In this document: positions 47,439 through 57,420 of the stretch, piece after piece
Layout: each line of letters begins with the position of its first letter
Position numbering within the stretch: position 1 is the stretch's first letter
Origin: JBEKYD01 sp049511335
Lineage (GTDB): Bacteria; Acidobacteriota; Terriglobia; Bryobacterales; Bryobacteraceae
NCBI GenBank assembly: GCA_049511335.1
Contig: JBEKYD010000002.1
Span: 1 to 64,000, forward strand
Length of the DNA stretch: 64,000 bases
Direction: 5' to 3'
Notes under the pieces: model-generated
The model's input: only the letters and a program-made list of their open reading frames with translations
Databases searched by the model: none
Told to the model about the DNA's origin: nothing
Made by a program: the position numbers and the translations under genes

Positions 47439-48593
47439 CTACCCCAAATATCTCCGCAAATCTTCCGTGCGAAAGCAATGTGCCTGCGCGGAGTCTTGCG
47501 TGATGCGGCCCGCGCGCACCAGGTCGGCCAGCGATTGTTCCATGGTCATCATGCCATCCGCCTTGCCCACGGAAATCTGGCTGCGCAACTGGTGGTCGTC
47601 GCCTTTGCGGATCAGGGCGCGCACGGCGTCGGTCGCGGTCATGATTTCGGTGGCCGGCCAGCGCGACACGCCATCGATGCCGGGAATCAATTGCTGGGCG
47701 ATGACGGCGGCCAAGGCCAGCGAGATCTGTTGCCGGATTTGCGGCTGGTTGGCGCTGGGGAAGGAATCCAAAATCCGCGACACCGCCTGCACTGCGTCGT
47801 TGGTGTGCAATGTGGAGAGCACCAGGTGGCCCGTCTCGGCGGCGGTGAGGGCCGTTGCCATGGTCTCGGCGTCGCGCATTTCGCCCACCAGAATCACGTC
47901 CGGCGACTGGCGCACGATGCTGCGCAGCGTCACCGCGAAATCCGGCGTGTCGCGCCCCACTTCGATCTGTTCCACGATCGAGCTGCGGTTCGCGTGCTGG
48001 TATTCCACCGGATCTTCAATCGTCACCACGTGCGCGGCGCGGCGCGTGTTGACGATATCGATGAGCGCGGCCAGGGTGGAAGTCTTGCCGCAGCCCGTCG
48101 GTCCGGTCACCAGGACCAAGCCCTGCCGCCGCTCGGCGAGTTTGGCCAATGACGTGGGAAGGTGCAGCGATTCGAGCGATGGAATCCGCGACGGCAGCAG
48201 CCGGATGCTGGCCGCCAGCGTGCCGCGCTGGTAGTGCAGGTTGATGCGGAAGCGGCCCAAACCTTCGCGCATGAAGCTGAAATCCACCGTGCGCTTCTTC
48301 TGCAGTTCCTCCATTTGCCCGGGTTCGAGCAGCGGCAGCACGAACGCGCGCACCTCCTCGGCGTCGAGTGGGCCGCCGCTGGCCGTCGCAAGCGCACCGT
48401 TCACTCGCAGCACCGTGGGAGCGCCGGCGATCAAGAGCACGTCGCTGGCATTGCGCCCGGCCGCAAGCTGCAACAGCGCATCGAGCGACGCCAGCGATTC
48501 GGGGGTGCGGCTGGGCGAGACCTTCTGCTGGCTCGGCGCCGCGCGATTCAGTTCCGCGACAATCTTCGAAAGCTCGCTGTCGTATGCGGCCAT
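47439..48593 (-). CDS. pilT: PilT-type twitching motility ATPase
   Basis: A 384-residue secretion ATPase of the PilT/PilU group. Walker A is GPTGCGKTST, the Asp box is VTIEDPVEYQH, Walker B is SPDVILVGEMRD, and the His box is ETGHLVLSTLHTND. It retracts type IV pili. The N-terminus (about 60 residues before SLDALLQLAAGRNASDVLL) is longer than in canonical PilT. No pilin genes are adjacent. A TAGGGCGGAC repeat lies upstream. Confidence 0.85.
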   Translation of the reverse strand: MAAYDSELSKIVAELNRAAPSQQKVSPSRTPESLASLDALLQLAAGRNASDVLLIAGAPTVLRVNGALATASGGPLDAEEVRAFVLPLLEPGQMEELQKKRTVDFSFMREGLGRFRINLHYQRGTLAASIRLLPSRIPSLESLHLPTSLAKLAERRQGLVLVTGPTGCGKTSTLAALIDIVNTRRAAHVVTIEDPVEYQHANRSSIVEQIEVGRDTPDFAVTLRSIVRQSPDVILVGEMRDAETMATALTAAETGHLVLSTLHTNDAVQAVSRILDSFPSANQPQIRQQISLALAAVIAQQLIPGIDGVSRWPATEIMTATDAVRALIRKGDDHQLRSQISVGKADGMMTMEQSLADLVRAGRITQDSAQAHCFRTEDLRRYLG

Positions 48594-48640
48594 GGTTAGG
48601 GTTCCTGCCTCAAGTATAAGCAGATTGAAAAGACTCACCA

Positions 48641-48690
48641 GTAGGGCGGACCCCATGGTCCGCGCGGGACGCCCTCGTCCCGCAGCCGTT
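48641..48690. repeat. TAGGGCGGAC-family element
   Basis: GTAGGGCGGACC-CCAT-GGTCCGC, then GGGACGCCCTCGTCCC, forms two hairpins in the region between divergent pilT and the phosphoesterase gene. Confidence 0.6.
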
Positions 48691-48737
48691 TCGCGGAATC
48701 GTACCCTCCGCCGCCTTTGCGGTACCATGCATAGAAA

Positions 48738-49334
48738 TTGACGCTGCTGATCTTTTCCGACATCCACAACGATTGGAAAACCATGGAGCGGCTGCTCGCA
48801 ACCGAGGCCGATCTTTATATCTCGGCCGGCGACCAAGGCACTTGGGCCAAAGGCCTGGAGCGCGCCGGCGAAGTCCTCAGCGCCCGCGGCGACAAGGTTT
48901 ATGTGCTGCCCGGCAATCACGAATCGGCCGAGCAGATAGCGGCCATGTGCGCCCGTTACGGGTTGAACGATTTTCACCAGCGACATTTGCAGCTCGGCCG
49001 CTGGCACGTGGCCGGCTTGGGCTATTCCAGCCCGACCCCATTCAACACTCCGGGGGAATACAGCGAGCCGCAAATGGCCGCGCGCCTCGAGCGCTTTCGC
49101 GAGTTCTCCCCGCTGGTGCTCATTTGCCACGCGCCCCCTTACGGCACGGCGCTCGACCTCGTTCGCCCAGGCTTGCACGCCGGTTCCCGCTCCATCGCCG
49201 AATTCATCGAGACGGCCCAGCCGGAGTACTTCTTCTGCGGCCACATCCATGAAGCCGAGGGAGTGGAAATCCGCATCGGCCGCACCGTCGCCAGAAACGT
49301 CGGCAAGAAAGGGTATCTGCTAGAATTGGATTGA
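48738..49334 (+). CDS. Calcineurin-like metallophosphoesterase
   Basis: A 198-residue phosphoesterase: IFSDIHNDW, ISAGDQGTW, LPGNHES, LICHAPPYGTALD and CGHIHEAEG give the two-metal site. Acts on phosphodiesters or protein phosphates; substrate unknown. TTG start. Five bases before the prfB ATG, suggesting co-transcription. Confidence 0.82.
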   Translation: MTLLIFSDIHNDWKTMERLLATEADLYISAGDQGTWAKGLERAGEVLSARGDKVYVLPGNHESAEQIAAMCARYGLNDFHQRHLQLGRWHVAGLGYSSPTPFNTPGEYSEPQMAARLERFREFSPLVLICHAPPYGTALDLVRPGLHAGSRSIAEFIETAQPEYFFCGHIHEAEGVEIRIGRTVARNVGKKGYLLELD

Positions 49335-49339
49335 CTCCC

Positions 49340-50474
49340 ATGACAATTGAAGAATTGGAACGCGAATATCAGCCCCTCCGCGAACAGGCCATCGCCTTGC
49401 GGAGGTATCTTTGACGCTCCCGGTCTTCAGCGCAAACTAACCACACTCGAAGAACAGATCGGCAAGCCGGACTTCTGGTCGCAGCCCGAAAAAAGCCAGA
49501 AAGTGATGCAGGACCGCAAGCGCCTGGAGGAATCCATCGCCAACGACGCCCGCGTGCGTTCGCTCACCGAAGATCTGGACACGCTGTTCGAGCTGGCGCG
49601 CGAAGGCGAAAACGTTTCCAGCGACATCGAACAGGGGATCAAACCCTACGGCGAGTTGCTGGATCGTCTCGAAACCGCCATGCTGCTCTCCGGCGAGAAC
49701 GATGCGCGCAGCGCCATCGTCACCATACACCCTGGCGCGGGCGGCACCGAAAGCCAGGATTGGGCGGAAATGCTGCTGCGCATGTACCTGCGCTGGGCGG
49801 AGCGGGAAGGCTTCCAGACCGTGATCACCGATCGGCTGGAGGGCGAGGGCGCGGGCATCAAATCCGTCACCTTCGAGGTCAACGGTCCCAATGCCTACGG
49901 CTTGCTGCAATCGGAAATCGGCGTGCATCGCCTGGTGCGCATCTCGCCGTTCGACGCCAATGCCCGCCGCCATACTTCGTTCGCGTCGGTCTTCGTGTAT
50001 CCGCAGGTGGACGACGAAATCAGGATCGAAATCAACCTGGACGACCTGCGCATCGACACCTTTCGCTCTTCCGGCGCCGGCGGCCAGCACGTCAATATGA
50101 CCGATTCGGCGGTCCGCATCACCCATTTCCCCACCGGCATCGTGGTGCAGTGCCAGAACGAACGCTCGCAGCACAAGAACCGCGATTCGGCGATGAAGCA
50201 ACTGCGCGCCCGGCTCTACGAATTCGAGCTGGAGAAAAAGCGCGAAGAGACGCGCAAAACCGAGGATTCCAAGCTCGATATCAACTTCGGCAGCCAGATT
50301 CGCAATTACGTGTTGGCGCCGTACCGCTTAGTGAAAGATCTCCGCAGTAAGCTTGCCTTGGGCGACGTGGATCGCGTTCTGGAAGGCGGTCTCGACCCCC
50401 TCATTCACACCTACCTGGTATGGCGCAAGACCGGCAAGACCGCCGGTGACGACAAGGACGAACCGCTCGAATGA
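49340..50474 (+). CDS. prfB: Peptide chain release factor 2 with programmed +1 frameshift
   Basis: The ATG at 49340 reads MTIEELEREYQPLREQAIALRRYL and then TGA (49412-49414); translation must shift +1 after CTT (49409-49411) and continue with DAPGLQRKL to 50474. The full product is about 377 residues. RF2 marks are SPF (RISPFDANARR) for UGA reading and GGQ (SSGAGGQHVN) for peptide release. The frameshift senses low RF2 levels. The gene is intact, not broken. Confidence 0.92.
49401..49415 (+). promoter_or_regulatory. RF2 +1 frameshift site
   Basis: GGAGGTATCTTTGAC combines a Shine-Dalgarno-like GGAGG, CTT in the P site and TGA-C, the classical RF2 autoregulation element. Confidence 0.92.
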
Positions 50475-50491
50475 CGCGACCTTCAGGGTGG

Positions 50492-50509
50492 CACAGGCTT
50501 CAGCCTGTG
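50492..50509. repeat. TGGCAC-type hairpin between prfB and tsaC
   Basis: CACAGGC-TTCA-GCCTGTG, preceded by GTGG, has the same layout as the hairpin at 8750-8767. Confidence 0.5.
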
Positions 50510-50550
50510 AAATTCCAGAGGGTCACGACGGCACCGGCTCGACAATTCCT

Positions 50551-51432
50551 ATGAGCGTCGCCGAGGCCGCCCGCTTGATCCGTGCCGGCCGCCTGGTGGC
50601 GTTTCCCACCGAAACCGTCTACGGCCTCGGCGCCAATGCGCTCGATGCCGCCGCGGTGGAAAGAATCTTCGCCGCCAAAGGCCGCCCGCGCTCGAGCCCC
50701 TTGATCGTGCACGTAGATTCCGTCGAAATGGCCCGGCGCTACGTCACCGAGTGGCCCGCCGCGGCGGAAACTTTGGCGCGGCATTATTGGCCCGGCCCGC
50801 TCACCCTGGTGCTGCCCAAGCAGCCGGAAATTCCCGATGTAGTGACGGCCGGTCTCCCTACCGTGGGGATCCGCATCCCGGCCCATCCCCTGGCCCTTGC
50901 GCTGATCCGCGAGGCGGCCGTTCCGATCGCCGCGCCCAGCGCCAATCGCTTCACCGAGCTTTCCCCCACCGCCGCCGGCCACGTGCCGGAAGCTCTCGCC
51001 GATTATCTGCTCGATGGAGGTCCGGCCCGCGTGGGCATCGAATCCACCGTGCTTTCCCTCGCCGGACCGCCCACGCTGCTCCGTCCAGGCGTCATCCCGC
51101 TGCCGCGGATCGAAGCCCTAATCGGCGCGGTCGCAACCTTCGCCGCGCCGGCGGAAGGCGCGCATCCTTCCCCTGGGATGCATGCCCGCCACTACCGGCC
51201 CACCACGCCGCTCTATCTACTGCCGCACGACGCCCCCACGCCGCCCGGCCGCGGCCGATGGCTTCGACTCGGACCCGAAATGTCAACCGATCCGCTCGCC
51301 TATGCCGCCGCGCTGTACGATATACTCCACCGCCTCGACCAGGAGCATCTCGATTGGATCGCCGTGGAAAAACCGCCGGAAACGCCCGAGTGGGCGGGAG
51401 TTCTGGATCGCCTGCGCCGCGCGGCTTGCTGA
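50551..51432 (+). CDS. tsaC: L-threonylcarbamoyladenylate synthase (TsaC/Sua5)
   Basis: A 293-residue YrdC/Sua5 protein. The catalytic domain (AARLIRAGRLVAFPTETVYGLGANA, KGRPRSSPLIVHV, APSANRFTELSPTAAGHV) is followed by a C-terminal Sua5 domain (HPSPGMHARHYRPTTPLYLL). It makes threonylcarbamoyl-AMP for t6A37 of tRNA. The ATG at 50551 is chosen; the frame is open further upstream through prfB but does not fit the family. Confidence 0.9.
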   Translation: MSVAEAARLIRAGRLVAFPTETVYGLGANALDAAAVERIFAAKGRPRSSPLIVHVDSVEMARRYVTEWPAAAETLARHYWPGPLTLVLPKQPEIPDVVTAGLPTVGIRIPAHPLALALIREAAVPIAAPSANRFTELSPTAAGHVPEALADYLLDGGPARVGIESTVLSLAGPPTLLRPGVIPLPRIEALIGAVATFAAPAEGAHPSPGMHARHYRPTTPLYLLPHDAPTPPGRGRWLRLGPEMSTDPLAYAAALYDILHRLDQEHLDWIAVEKPPETPEWAGVLDRLRRAAC

Positions 51433-51500
51433 CGCGCGCTCGCCCAACAAAGGGTGGCCGGCATCGTTCCCATGCGCCCCGTTGCTAAAATTGCCCCTTC

Positions 51501-53420
51501 ATGGCCCTGATCCTGCTCCTGCCCCTCGCTTTCGCCGCCTTGTTTCTAGCAGTCGAAAGCGAAGGCTACCGGGACCGCTTTCTGCGCGCGGCGGTCGCGT
51601 TCGGTGTTGCGGCTTGGGCACTGGTGGAGCTTCTGAGCCTGCCGAGCGCGGTCACCCGATGGGCTCTCGCGGTGGCGTGGCTGCTGGTCGCGGTGGCTGC
51701 CTTCCTGCGCCGCCGCCCGATCAATCTTCCGCGCCTGAAGCCGGATCCGGTAGTCGTCGTGTGCCTCGCCGGATGCGTTACCGTGGCCGTGTTTACCGGC
51801 TTGCTGGCCGTGCTCAGTCCGCCCAACAGCACCGATGCCATGGCCTATCACTTACCGCGCGTGGTGTACTGGGCGGAGCAATCGAGCGTACGCTTCTTTC
51901 CTACCCCCTACCTGAATCAAATCATGCTGCAGCCCATGGCCGAATATCTCATGCTGCACGCGTATCTGCTGGCCGGCGGCGATTGGTTCCTCAACCTGGT
52001 GCAATGGTCGTCGTCGATAGGCGCCATGGTGGGCGTATCGCTGGTAGCGCGCGAGTTGGGCGCGGACGCCCGCGGTCAGGCCCTGGCAGCATTGGTTTCA
52101 GCCACCATCCCGGCGGGCATTCTGGCTTCTTCGGGGGCCAAGAACGATTACGTGCTGGCCATGTGGCTCGTGGCGGCGGTTTACTTCGCCGCCCGCGTAG
52201 GCGCCGCCCGCTGGAAGTGGGATGCCGTCTGCCTGGGTTGCGCTTTCGGTCTGGCGCTCGATACCAAAGCTACGGCCTATCTATTTATGCCCGCCCTAGT
52301 GGCCGTGGCATGGTGGGCGGGTGCGCGTTCGGGCGCGCGCGCCATGCCGCGAGTCTGGCGCAGCACCCGGGATTGGCGCCCGCCTCACCCGCTGGTTTGC
52401 CCCGCGATCACCCTTGCTTGCGCGCTCGCCATCGATACACCGCTCTTTATCCGCAACTACCGCTTGAGCCGCTCGCCGCTCGGTTTCGATTCCGCCCATG
52501 GCGATGGTGCCTTCCGCTGGCGCAACGATCGGCTCGGTTGGAAACCGCTCGTCTCCAACGCCCTGCGTAATTTTTCCGATCAGCTCGGGGCGCGCAGCCA
52601 GCGTTGGAATCAAGGCGTCTATGGCTTCGTCGTCGCCGTGCACAAAAAGCTCCGCATCGATTGGAACGATCCCGCCACCACCTGGCCATGGGCCGTATTC
52701 GCTCCGCCGGTCAACGCCAATCATGAAGCCAACGCGCCCAACCGCTGGCAATTGCTGCTGCTCGCCTTGGCCGTGCTCGCGGCCATTCGCAGGCACAACG
52801 CCCTGTGGCTCTGGTACACCGCGGCGCTGGCGTTCGGCTTCCTCGCCTTCTGCGAGTATCTGAAGTGGCAACCGTTTCTGGCGCGTCTGTTCCTGCCGCT
52901 GCTGGTGGCCTCGGCGCCGCTCATGGGTGCGGTATTCGGGCGGTGGCGCGCGCCGTTCGCCATCCTTCTGTCTCTGTTTCTGCTCAACAATGCGCGGCCG
53001 GTGCTGTTCCAAAACTGGGTGCGCCCGTGGAGCGGGCCGCACAGCGTCCTCCACGCCGATCGCGACCAGGAATATTTTGCGGATCTGGGCTCGTGGAAAA
53101 ATGCGCCGTCATATTTCAGCGCCGTGTCGCTCCTCGGCCATTCCGGCTGCGGCGTGATTGGCATCGATATTACCAACCTCACCGTCGAGTACCCGCTCCA
53201 GGCCCTGTTACGCGAGCGCAATCCCGGCGCGCGCTTCCTCCACACCGGCGTGACCAACGTCACCCGGCGCTACCCGCCTCCAGTAGCCGCGACTCCCTGC
53301 GCCGTAGTCTGCCTGGACTGCATCGGCGACGCGAAACGCCTGAGCCTCTATGCCGGCTTTTCCAAGAGCACCACCATCGGCCGCTTCGTCGTGTTTTATG
53401 GCCAGGGCTTCGCCCCTTGA
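51501..53420 (+). CDS. PMT/ArnT-like membrane glycosyltransferase
   Basis: A 639-residue integral membrane protein with about ten or more helices. The segment SPPNSTDAMAYHLPRVVYWAEQSS carries the acidic residue of the first periplasmic loop in GT39/ArnT-like enzymes. It likely transfers a sugar from a polyprenyl phosphate donor. Ends in a 23-base inverted repeat. Confidence 0.75.
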   Translation: MALILLLPLAFAALFLAVESEGYRDRFLRAAVAFGVAAWALVELLSLPSAVTRWALAVAWLLVAVAAFLRRRPINLPRLKPDPVVVVCLAGCVTVAVFTGLLAVLSPPNSTDAMAYHLPRVVYWAEQSSVRFFPTPYLNQIMLQPMAEYLMLHAYLLAGGDWFLNLVQWSSSIGAMVGVSLVARELGADARGQALAALVSATIPAGILASSGAKNDYVLAMWLVAAVYFAARVGAARWKWDAVCLGCAFGLALDTKATAYLFMPALVAVAWWAGARSGARAMPRVWRSTRDWRPPHPLVCPAITLACALAIDTPLFIRNYRLSRSPLGFDSAHGDGAFRWRNDRLGWKPLVSNALRNFSDQLGARSQRWNQGVYGFVVAVHKKLRIDWNDPATTWPWAVFAPPVNANHEANAPNRWQLLLLALAVLAAIRRHNALWLWYTAALAFGFLAFCEYLKWQPFLARLFLPLLVASAPLMGAVFGRWRAPFAILLSLFLLNNARPVLFQNWVRPWSGPHSVLHADRDQEYFADLGSWKNAPSYFSAVSLLGHSGCGVIGIDITNLTVEYPLQALLRERNPGARFLHTGVTNVTRRYPPPVAATPCAVVCLDCIGDAKRLSLYAGFSKSTTIGRFVVFYGQGFAP

Positions 53421-53425
53421 ATTAG

Positions 53426-53478
53426 GGCAAGCTAAAGCATGCCCCACCAAGCCGGGGTGGGGCATGCTTTAGCTTGCC
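53426..53478. terminator. 23-base perfect inverted repeat between convergent genes
   Basis: Arms 53426-53448 and 53456-53478 (GGCAAGCTAAAGCATGCC...) are perfect complements around a seven-base loop. It separates two convergent genes and probably stops transcription from both sides. There is no T tract, so it may also be a dispersed repeat. Confidence 0.6.
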
Positions 53479-53503
53479 TTACCTGAAACCGGCTTGCACC
53501 GCC

Positions 53504-56500
53504 CTACTGCGGCCGCATCCAAATATCTTCCAGCACATCCACCGAAGACGTCAGCGTCTGCCCGCCCACCGTCAGCCGCACAAAGTAAGTCCCGGGCTGC
53601 ACCGGACTTCCTTGCGGTGCGCCGAAGCCGAAAAATCCGCCGGCGCGTCCACCGCCGGCGACGAACGGGACCGGCCCACCACCGCGTCCGCCACGGCCAC
53701 CACCGCCGCCGCCGCCAAAACCGCGGACCACGACCCCGCCGCTCTGGCTGCCGGGCCCCAACGCAGGTTCAGCGCCCGGAGGCTCGGTCGCCAGAGGGCC
53801 GCCGAAACCACCCCCGCCTCCGCGTCCGCCGCGCCCAGCGTTGGCGCCCGCCGGCGGAGCCGGGCCCAGCATGTTCCACTGGAAGCGGTTCATGCCCTCT
53901 TTGATGTCCACATCCATGGTGCTGAGGACCTTATCGCTCTGCAGGAACTCCACCTTAGCTTTGCCAAGCTCGCCCTTGGCCCAAATGCTGATGGCCGTGC
54001 CGCCTTGTGGGTTCGGTGCTTTGAATTCCCGATTGGCGGCGTGCCGCTGCGCCTCCGGATCGTTCTTCCACTGAATGGCCGGCCGCGGATCGAATAGAAT
54101 CAGGCTGCGGTCGTCACCCGCCTTGAGATGCTCCAGCGGAGTGATGTCGTCGGCAATCCAGATTGAGCGCCCATGCGTGCCTACAATCAAGTCGCGGTCG
54201 CGCGGATGGATCAGAATGTCGTCCACGCGCACGCTCGGCATGCCGGTCATGAACTTCTCCCAGCGGCTGCCGCCGTCGAGCGTCACAAACAACCCGAACT
54301 CCGTCCCCACGAACAGCAACCGCGGGTTGTCGTAATCCTCCCGCAGCGCGTTGATGTTTCCCATCTCCGGCAGATTGCCCGTCACATTCGTCCACGTTTT
54401 GCCGTAATCGGTGGTCTTGAACAGATACGGCTTCCAATCGTCGTTGCGATGGTTATCGAGCGCCACGTAAGCCGTGGCGGGGTCGAAGTGCGAAGGCTCG
54501 ATGCGCGAAACCTGCACGTAACCCTTGGGCGCGTCGCTGATGTTATCGATGACGTTGATGAAAGTCTCGCCGCCATCCTGGCTCAACTGCAAATTGCCAT
54601 CGTCGGTGCCGATCCAAATCACGCCTGGTTTCGATGGAGATTCGCGCACCTGCGTCGCCAACGAACCGGCCGAATACCCGTCGTGCTTTTCGGCCATCGG
54701 TTTATCGCCGCTCACTTCCATGATGGACATCTTCGGCGCCCAGCGGTCCACATTCTTGCTCAAGTCCGTCGGATTCATCCACCACGTGTCTCCGCGATTG
54801 TTCGACTTAAAGAAAAACTGCGCCGCCATATAAACCACCTCCGGGTTATGCGGCGAGATCTCGAACGGAGCGTTCCAGTAAAAGCGGAATGTTTCGGCCT
54901 TGTCCGGCGGGTTTACGATGTTCAAGGGACCGCCGCGGCCGCCGAATCCGCCGCCACCCCCGCCCGCAGCCCCGCCGCGTCCTCCTTCCGCCGCTTGCGG
55001 TGCACCGTTGGCCGGGTCGCTCCCGGCGTTCCTCGTCGAAGTCGTGGTTCCCGATGGCGGTGCGCTTGCCGCCGCCGCGTTAGCCTCCGCATCCGTGCCG
55101 CCGCGTCCGGGCCCCAGCGAGGGCCGAATGCTCTTCTGCGTGCCAGCGCGCATATCGTGCCGGCTCATCGAGCCATCCTGCGATTCGGCATACACAATCG
55201 CCCAATCCGTAGGATCTTGCCGGGTATAGAAACCGTCGCCGCCCGCCACCTGGAACCAGTCCGTATTCACCGGCCCGATGGTGGAGCGAAGCGCGCTCGG
55301 CCCGCACCAGGCGTTGTTATCCTGCAACCCGCCGCAGACATAATAAGGCCGGCGCATATCCGCCGAAACCTGGTAGAACTGCCCCACCGGCATGTCGTTG
55401 TGGAAGTCCCAGCGATAGCCGCCGTCGTTGCTCACGTCGATGCCGCCGTCGTGCCCTACCCATACCGTGCGCGGGTCCTTGGGATTGATCCAGATCGCGT
55501 GGTAGTCGGTATGCGACGCGTCCAGGCCCTTCCATGTCTTGCCGCCATCGAGCGACATCTGCGCTGGGGTACCGCCCACGAAGAGCTTCTTATCGTTGAC
55601 CGGGTCCACGCGAATCTGGCTGAAATAGGTTGGGCGTTGGTTCTGGTTGCTCATGAACTGCCAGGTCTTGCCGCCATCGTCGGAGCGGAACACGCCGCTC
55701 CCGTTGGGGTTGGGCGGAGCCGCCGCGCCTCGGCCGGCGCCGCCTCTACCGCCGCCACCGGCTTCCCCAGTCGGTGTCTCGCCGCCTTCTACCGGGCCGC
55801 GGCCGCCGCGCGCCGGGCCGCCTTCAGCCGTCGTACCGCCGCCCGTTCCGGCGCTCGCGCCCGCTTCCACCTGGGCGTAAATGGTGCTGGGTTTGGCGCG
55901 GAAGATGGAAATCGCAATTCGCCCGAAGATGCCGTCCTTTGGCTTCGGCCAGCCTGGGCCGTCCAGCTTGGTCCAACTGTTGCCGCCATCCACGGATTTC
56001 CACAACGCGCTTCCGGCGCCGCCGCCGTTATACCCCCACCACGTGCGCTGCCGCTGGAACGACGAAGCGTAAACGATCTTCGAGTTCGACGGATCGATGG
56101 CCACGTCGTTGAACCCCGTGTAGGGGTCCATGTATTTGGCCAGCTTCCAAGTCTTGCCGCCATCGGTCGTCTTATACAGGCCGCGCTCCGGATTGGGTCC
56201 GAACAGATGACCGGGCGACGCTACGAACACAATGTTGGGGTTGGTCGGGTCGACGGCAATGCGGTTGATCGATTGCACCTGTTCGAGCCCCAGGTGGTTC
56301 CACGTCTTGCCGCCATCGGTGGTGCCCCACATCCCATCGCCGATCGAAGAGCTTTGCCGGTTATTGGCCTCGCCCGTGCCGACATAAACGATGTTCGGGT
56401 CCGACGGAGCGATCCCGATCGCGCCGATCGATTCGTTCGGCATGGTGTCGAACAGCGACCGCCAGAAAATTCCGCCGTCGGTCGATTTCCATAGACCGCC

Positions 56501-56761
56501 CGTGGCAAAGCCCACGTAAACGATCATCGGGTCTTTTTCGGAACCCTGAATGTCGTCCACACGCCCCGCCATGGTGGCGGGCCCGATCGGCCGGAACGAG
56601 AATCCCCGCAAGATCGGGTCGGTGGAAGCGTTGATGACAGGCGGAACCGGTTCTTGCGCCGCGCCCTGCTCTTGCGTGTGGCCGGGCAAGCCCAAAACGA
56701 AGCCGATTACGAGAGCCGCGAAAAGCGTCCCGAGGTGTTGATACACGGACCTAGCAAGCAT
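53504..56761 (-). CDS. Large secreted Asp-box/sortilin-like protein
   Basis: About 1085 residues. Signal peptide MLARSVYQHLGTLFAALVIGFVLG. At least ten Asp boxes of the S-x-D-x-G-x-T-W kind (TTDGGKTW, SVDGGNSW, SDDGGKTW, SLDGGKTW, TTDYGKTW, TLDGGSRW) build beta-propellers like those of VPS10/sortilin and sialidase-type proteins. Gly-rich low-complexity linkers stand near residues 320, 600 and 1010. A C-terminal domain has NPEGG-like and FVRLTVGGQ segments. No catalytic site is apparent. The ATG at 56761 gives the better signal peptide; GTG 56788 is also possible. Confidence 0.8.
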   Translation of the reverse strand: MLARSVYQHLGTLFAALVIGFVLGLPGHTQEQGAAQEPVPPVINASTDPILRGFSFRPIGPATMAGRVDDIQGSEKDPMIVYVGFATGGLWKSTDGGIFWRSLFDTMPNESIGAIGIAPSDPNIVYVGTGEANNRQSSSIGDGMWGTTDGGKTWNHLGLEQVQSINRIAVDPTNPNIVFVASPGHLFGPNPERGLYKTTDGGKTWKLAKYMDPYTGFNDVAIDPSNSKIVYASSFQRQRTWWGYNGGGAGSALWKSVDGGNSWTKLDGPGWPKPKDGIFGRIAISIFRAKPSTIYAQVEAGASAGTGGGTTAEGGPARGGRGPVEGGETPTGEAGGGGRGGAGRGAAAPPNPNGSGVFRSDDGGKTWQFMSNQNQRPTYFSQIRVDPVNDKKLFVGGTPAQMSLDGGKTWKGLDASHTDYHAIWINPKDPRTVWVGHDGGIDVSNDGGYRWDFHNDMPVGQFYQVSADMRRPYYVCGGLQDNNAWCGPSALRSTIGPVNTDWFQVAGGDGFYTRQDPTDWAIVYAESQDGSMSRHDMRAGTQKSIRPSLGPGRGGTDAEANAAAASAPPSGTTTSTRNAGSDPANGAPQAAEGGRGGAAGGGGGGFGGRGGPLNIVNPPDKAETFRFYWNAPFEISPHNPEVVYMAAQFFFKSNNRGDTWWMNPTDLSKNVDRWAPKMSIMEVSGDKPMAEKHDGYSAGSLATQVRESPSKPGVIWIGTDDGNLQLSQDGGETFINVIDNISDAPKGYVQVSRIEPSHFDPATAYVALDNHRNDDWKPYLFKTTDYGKTWTNVTGNLPEMGNINALREDYDNPRLLFVGTEFGLFVTLDGGSRWEKFMTGMPSVRVDDILIHPRDRDLIVGTHGRSIWIADDITPLEHLKAGDDRSLILFDPRPAIQWKNDPEAQRHAANREFKAPNPQGGTAISIWAKGELGKAKVEFLQSDKVLSTMDVDIKEGMNRFQWNMLGPAPPAGANAGRGGRGGGGGFGGPLATEPPGAEPALGPGSQSGGVVVRGFGGGGGGGRGGRGGGPVPFVAGGGRAGGFFGFGAPQGSPVQPGTYFVRLTVGGQTLTSSVDVLEDIWMRPQ

Positions 56762-56847
56762 ATTGGTGAATAATGTACCACGCGCCACCTGGGTCTACTA
56801 TTTCGAATAGTGCCGTGCGCCGTTAGACGCGCGATTCGCCAGAATTC

Positions 56848-56877
56848 GTGGGGCGGACCCCCGGGGTCCGCCCTACA
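56848..56877. repeat. TAGGGCGGAC-family palindrome
   Basis: GTGGGGCGGACCC-CCGG-GGTCCGCCCTAC is a nearly perfect stem between the sortilin-like gene and the nucleotidyltransferase. Confidence 0.65.
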
Positions 56878-56925
56878 ACTTATGCGGATGTATCACGGGC
56901 ACAAAAGTATGCGGCATTAGCCTCG

Positions 56926-57420
56926 TCAGCCCCCAGCCCGCTTAATCTGCTCCAGCGTTCTTCGCAAAATCGGCAGGACGGCGAGATCCTTTTCGCCCGC
57001 GAGTTCCTCTTTGAGTGCGATAATCGTCGCCAGATCCAGTACCCGCACTCTCTGCCCGTTGCCGATCTCCATCTCAATCGCATGCGGCAACAACTCTTCA
57101 TAGCCCAGTCCGCGCCCGACTGTTCCCAGCACATCCAGAGGACCGCAATTGGTAATCAGGTTGTGGTGGCCGGGCGAACTCAGATGGCTGGGTTTGGGCT
57201 TGAGCCGGCGGCTGGGCTGCATTCGATAAACAGCATCGATGCCGTCCAGCACACGCAAGAGCTTGGCTACGTTGTCCTCGCTCCGCGAGACAACGATGTC
57301 GAGATCAAAAGTGTTCATCGGGGCGCCATTTAGAGCGGCTGCGAGGCCCCCGACAATCGCAAACTCCACCTCGCCCTCGGTCAGGGCGCGCAAGAGCGCC
57401 CGAAAATCACTCACCGGCAT
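56926..57420 (-). CDS. Nucleotidyltransferase-fold protein
   Basis: A 164-residue protein with the DNA polymerase-beta-like nucleotidyltransferase core: FAIVGGLAAALNGAPMNTFDLDIVVSR has the GG and DxD catalytic pattern, followed by helical segments. Similar proteins act in MNT/HEPN or AbiE-type toxin-antitoxin systems, but the partner here is not HEPN. It overlaps a small upstream gene by 14 bases, so the two form an operon. Confidence 0.75.
   Translation of the reverse strand: MPVSDFRALLRALTEGEVEFAIVGGLAAALNGAPMNTFDLDIVVSRSEDNVAKLLRVLDGIDAVYRMQPSRRLKPKPSHLSSPGHHNLITNCGPLDVLGTVGRGLGYEELLPHAIEMEIGNGQRVRVLDLATIIALKEELAGEKDLAVLPILRRTLEQIKRAGG

Noticed and set aside
49340..49414. TGA near the start of prfB as a nonsense mutation
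   Set aside because: The GGAGG-TAT-CTT-TGA-C arrangement is the known programmed frameshift of RF2.
54173..56494. Plus-strand frame of 773 codons opposite the sortilin-like gene
   Set aside because: The minus strand has a signal peptide and repeated Asp boxes; the plus frame has no motif.
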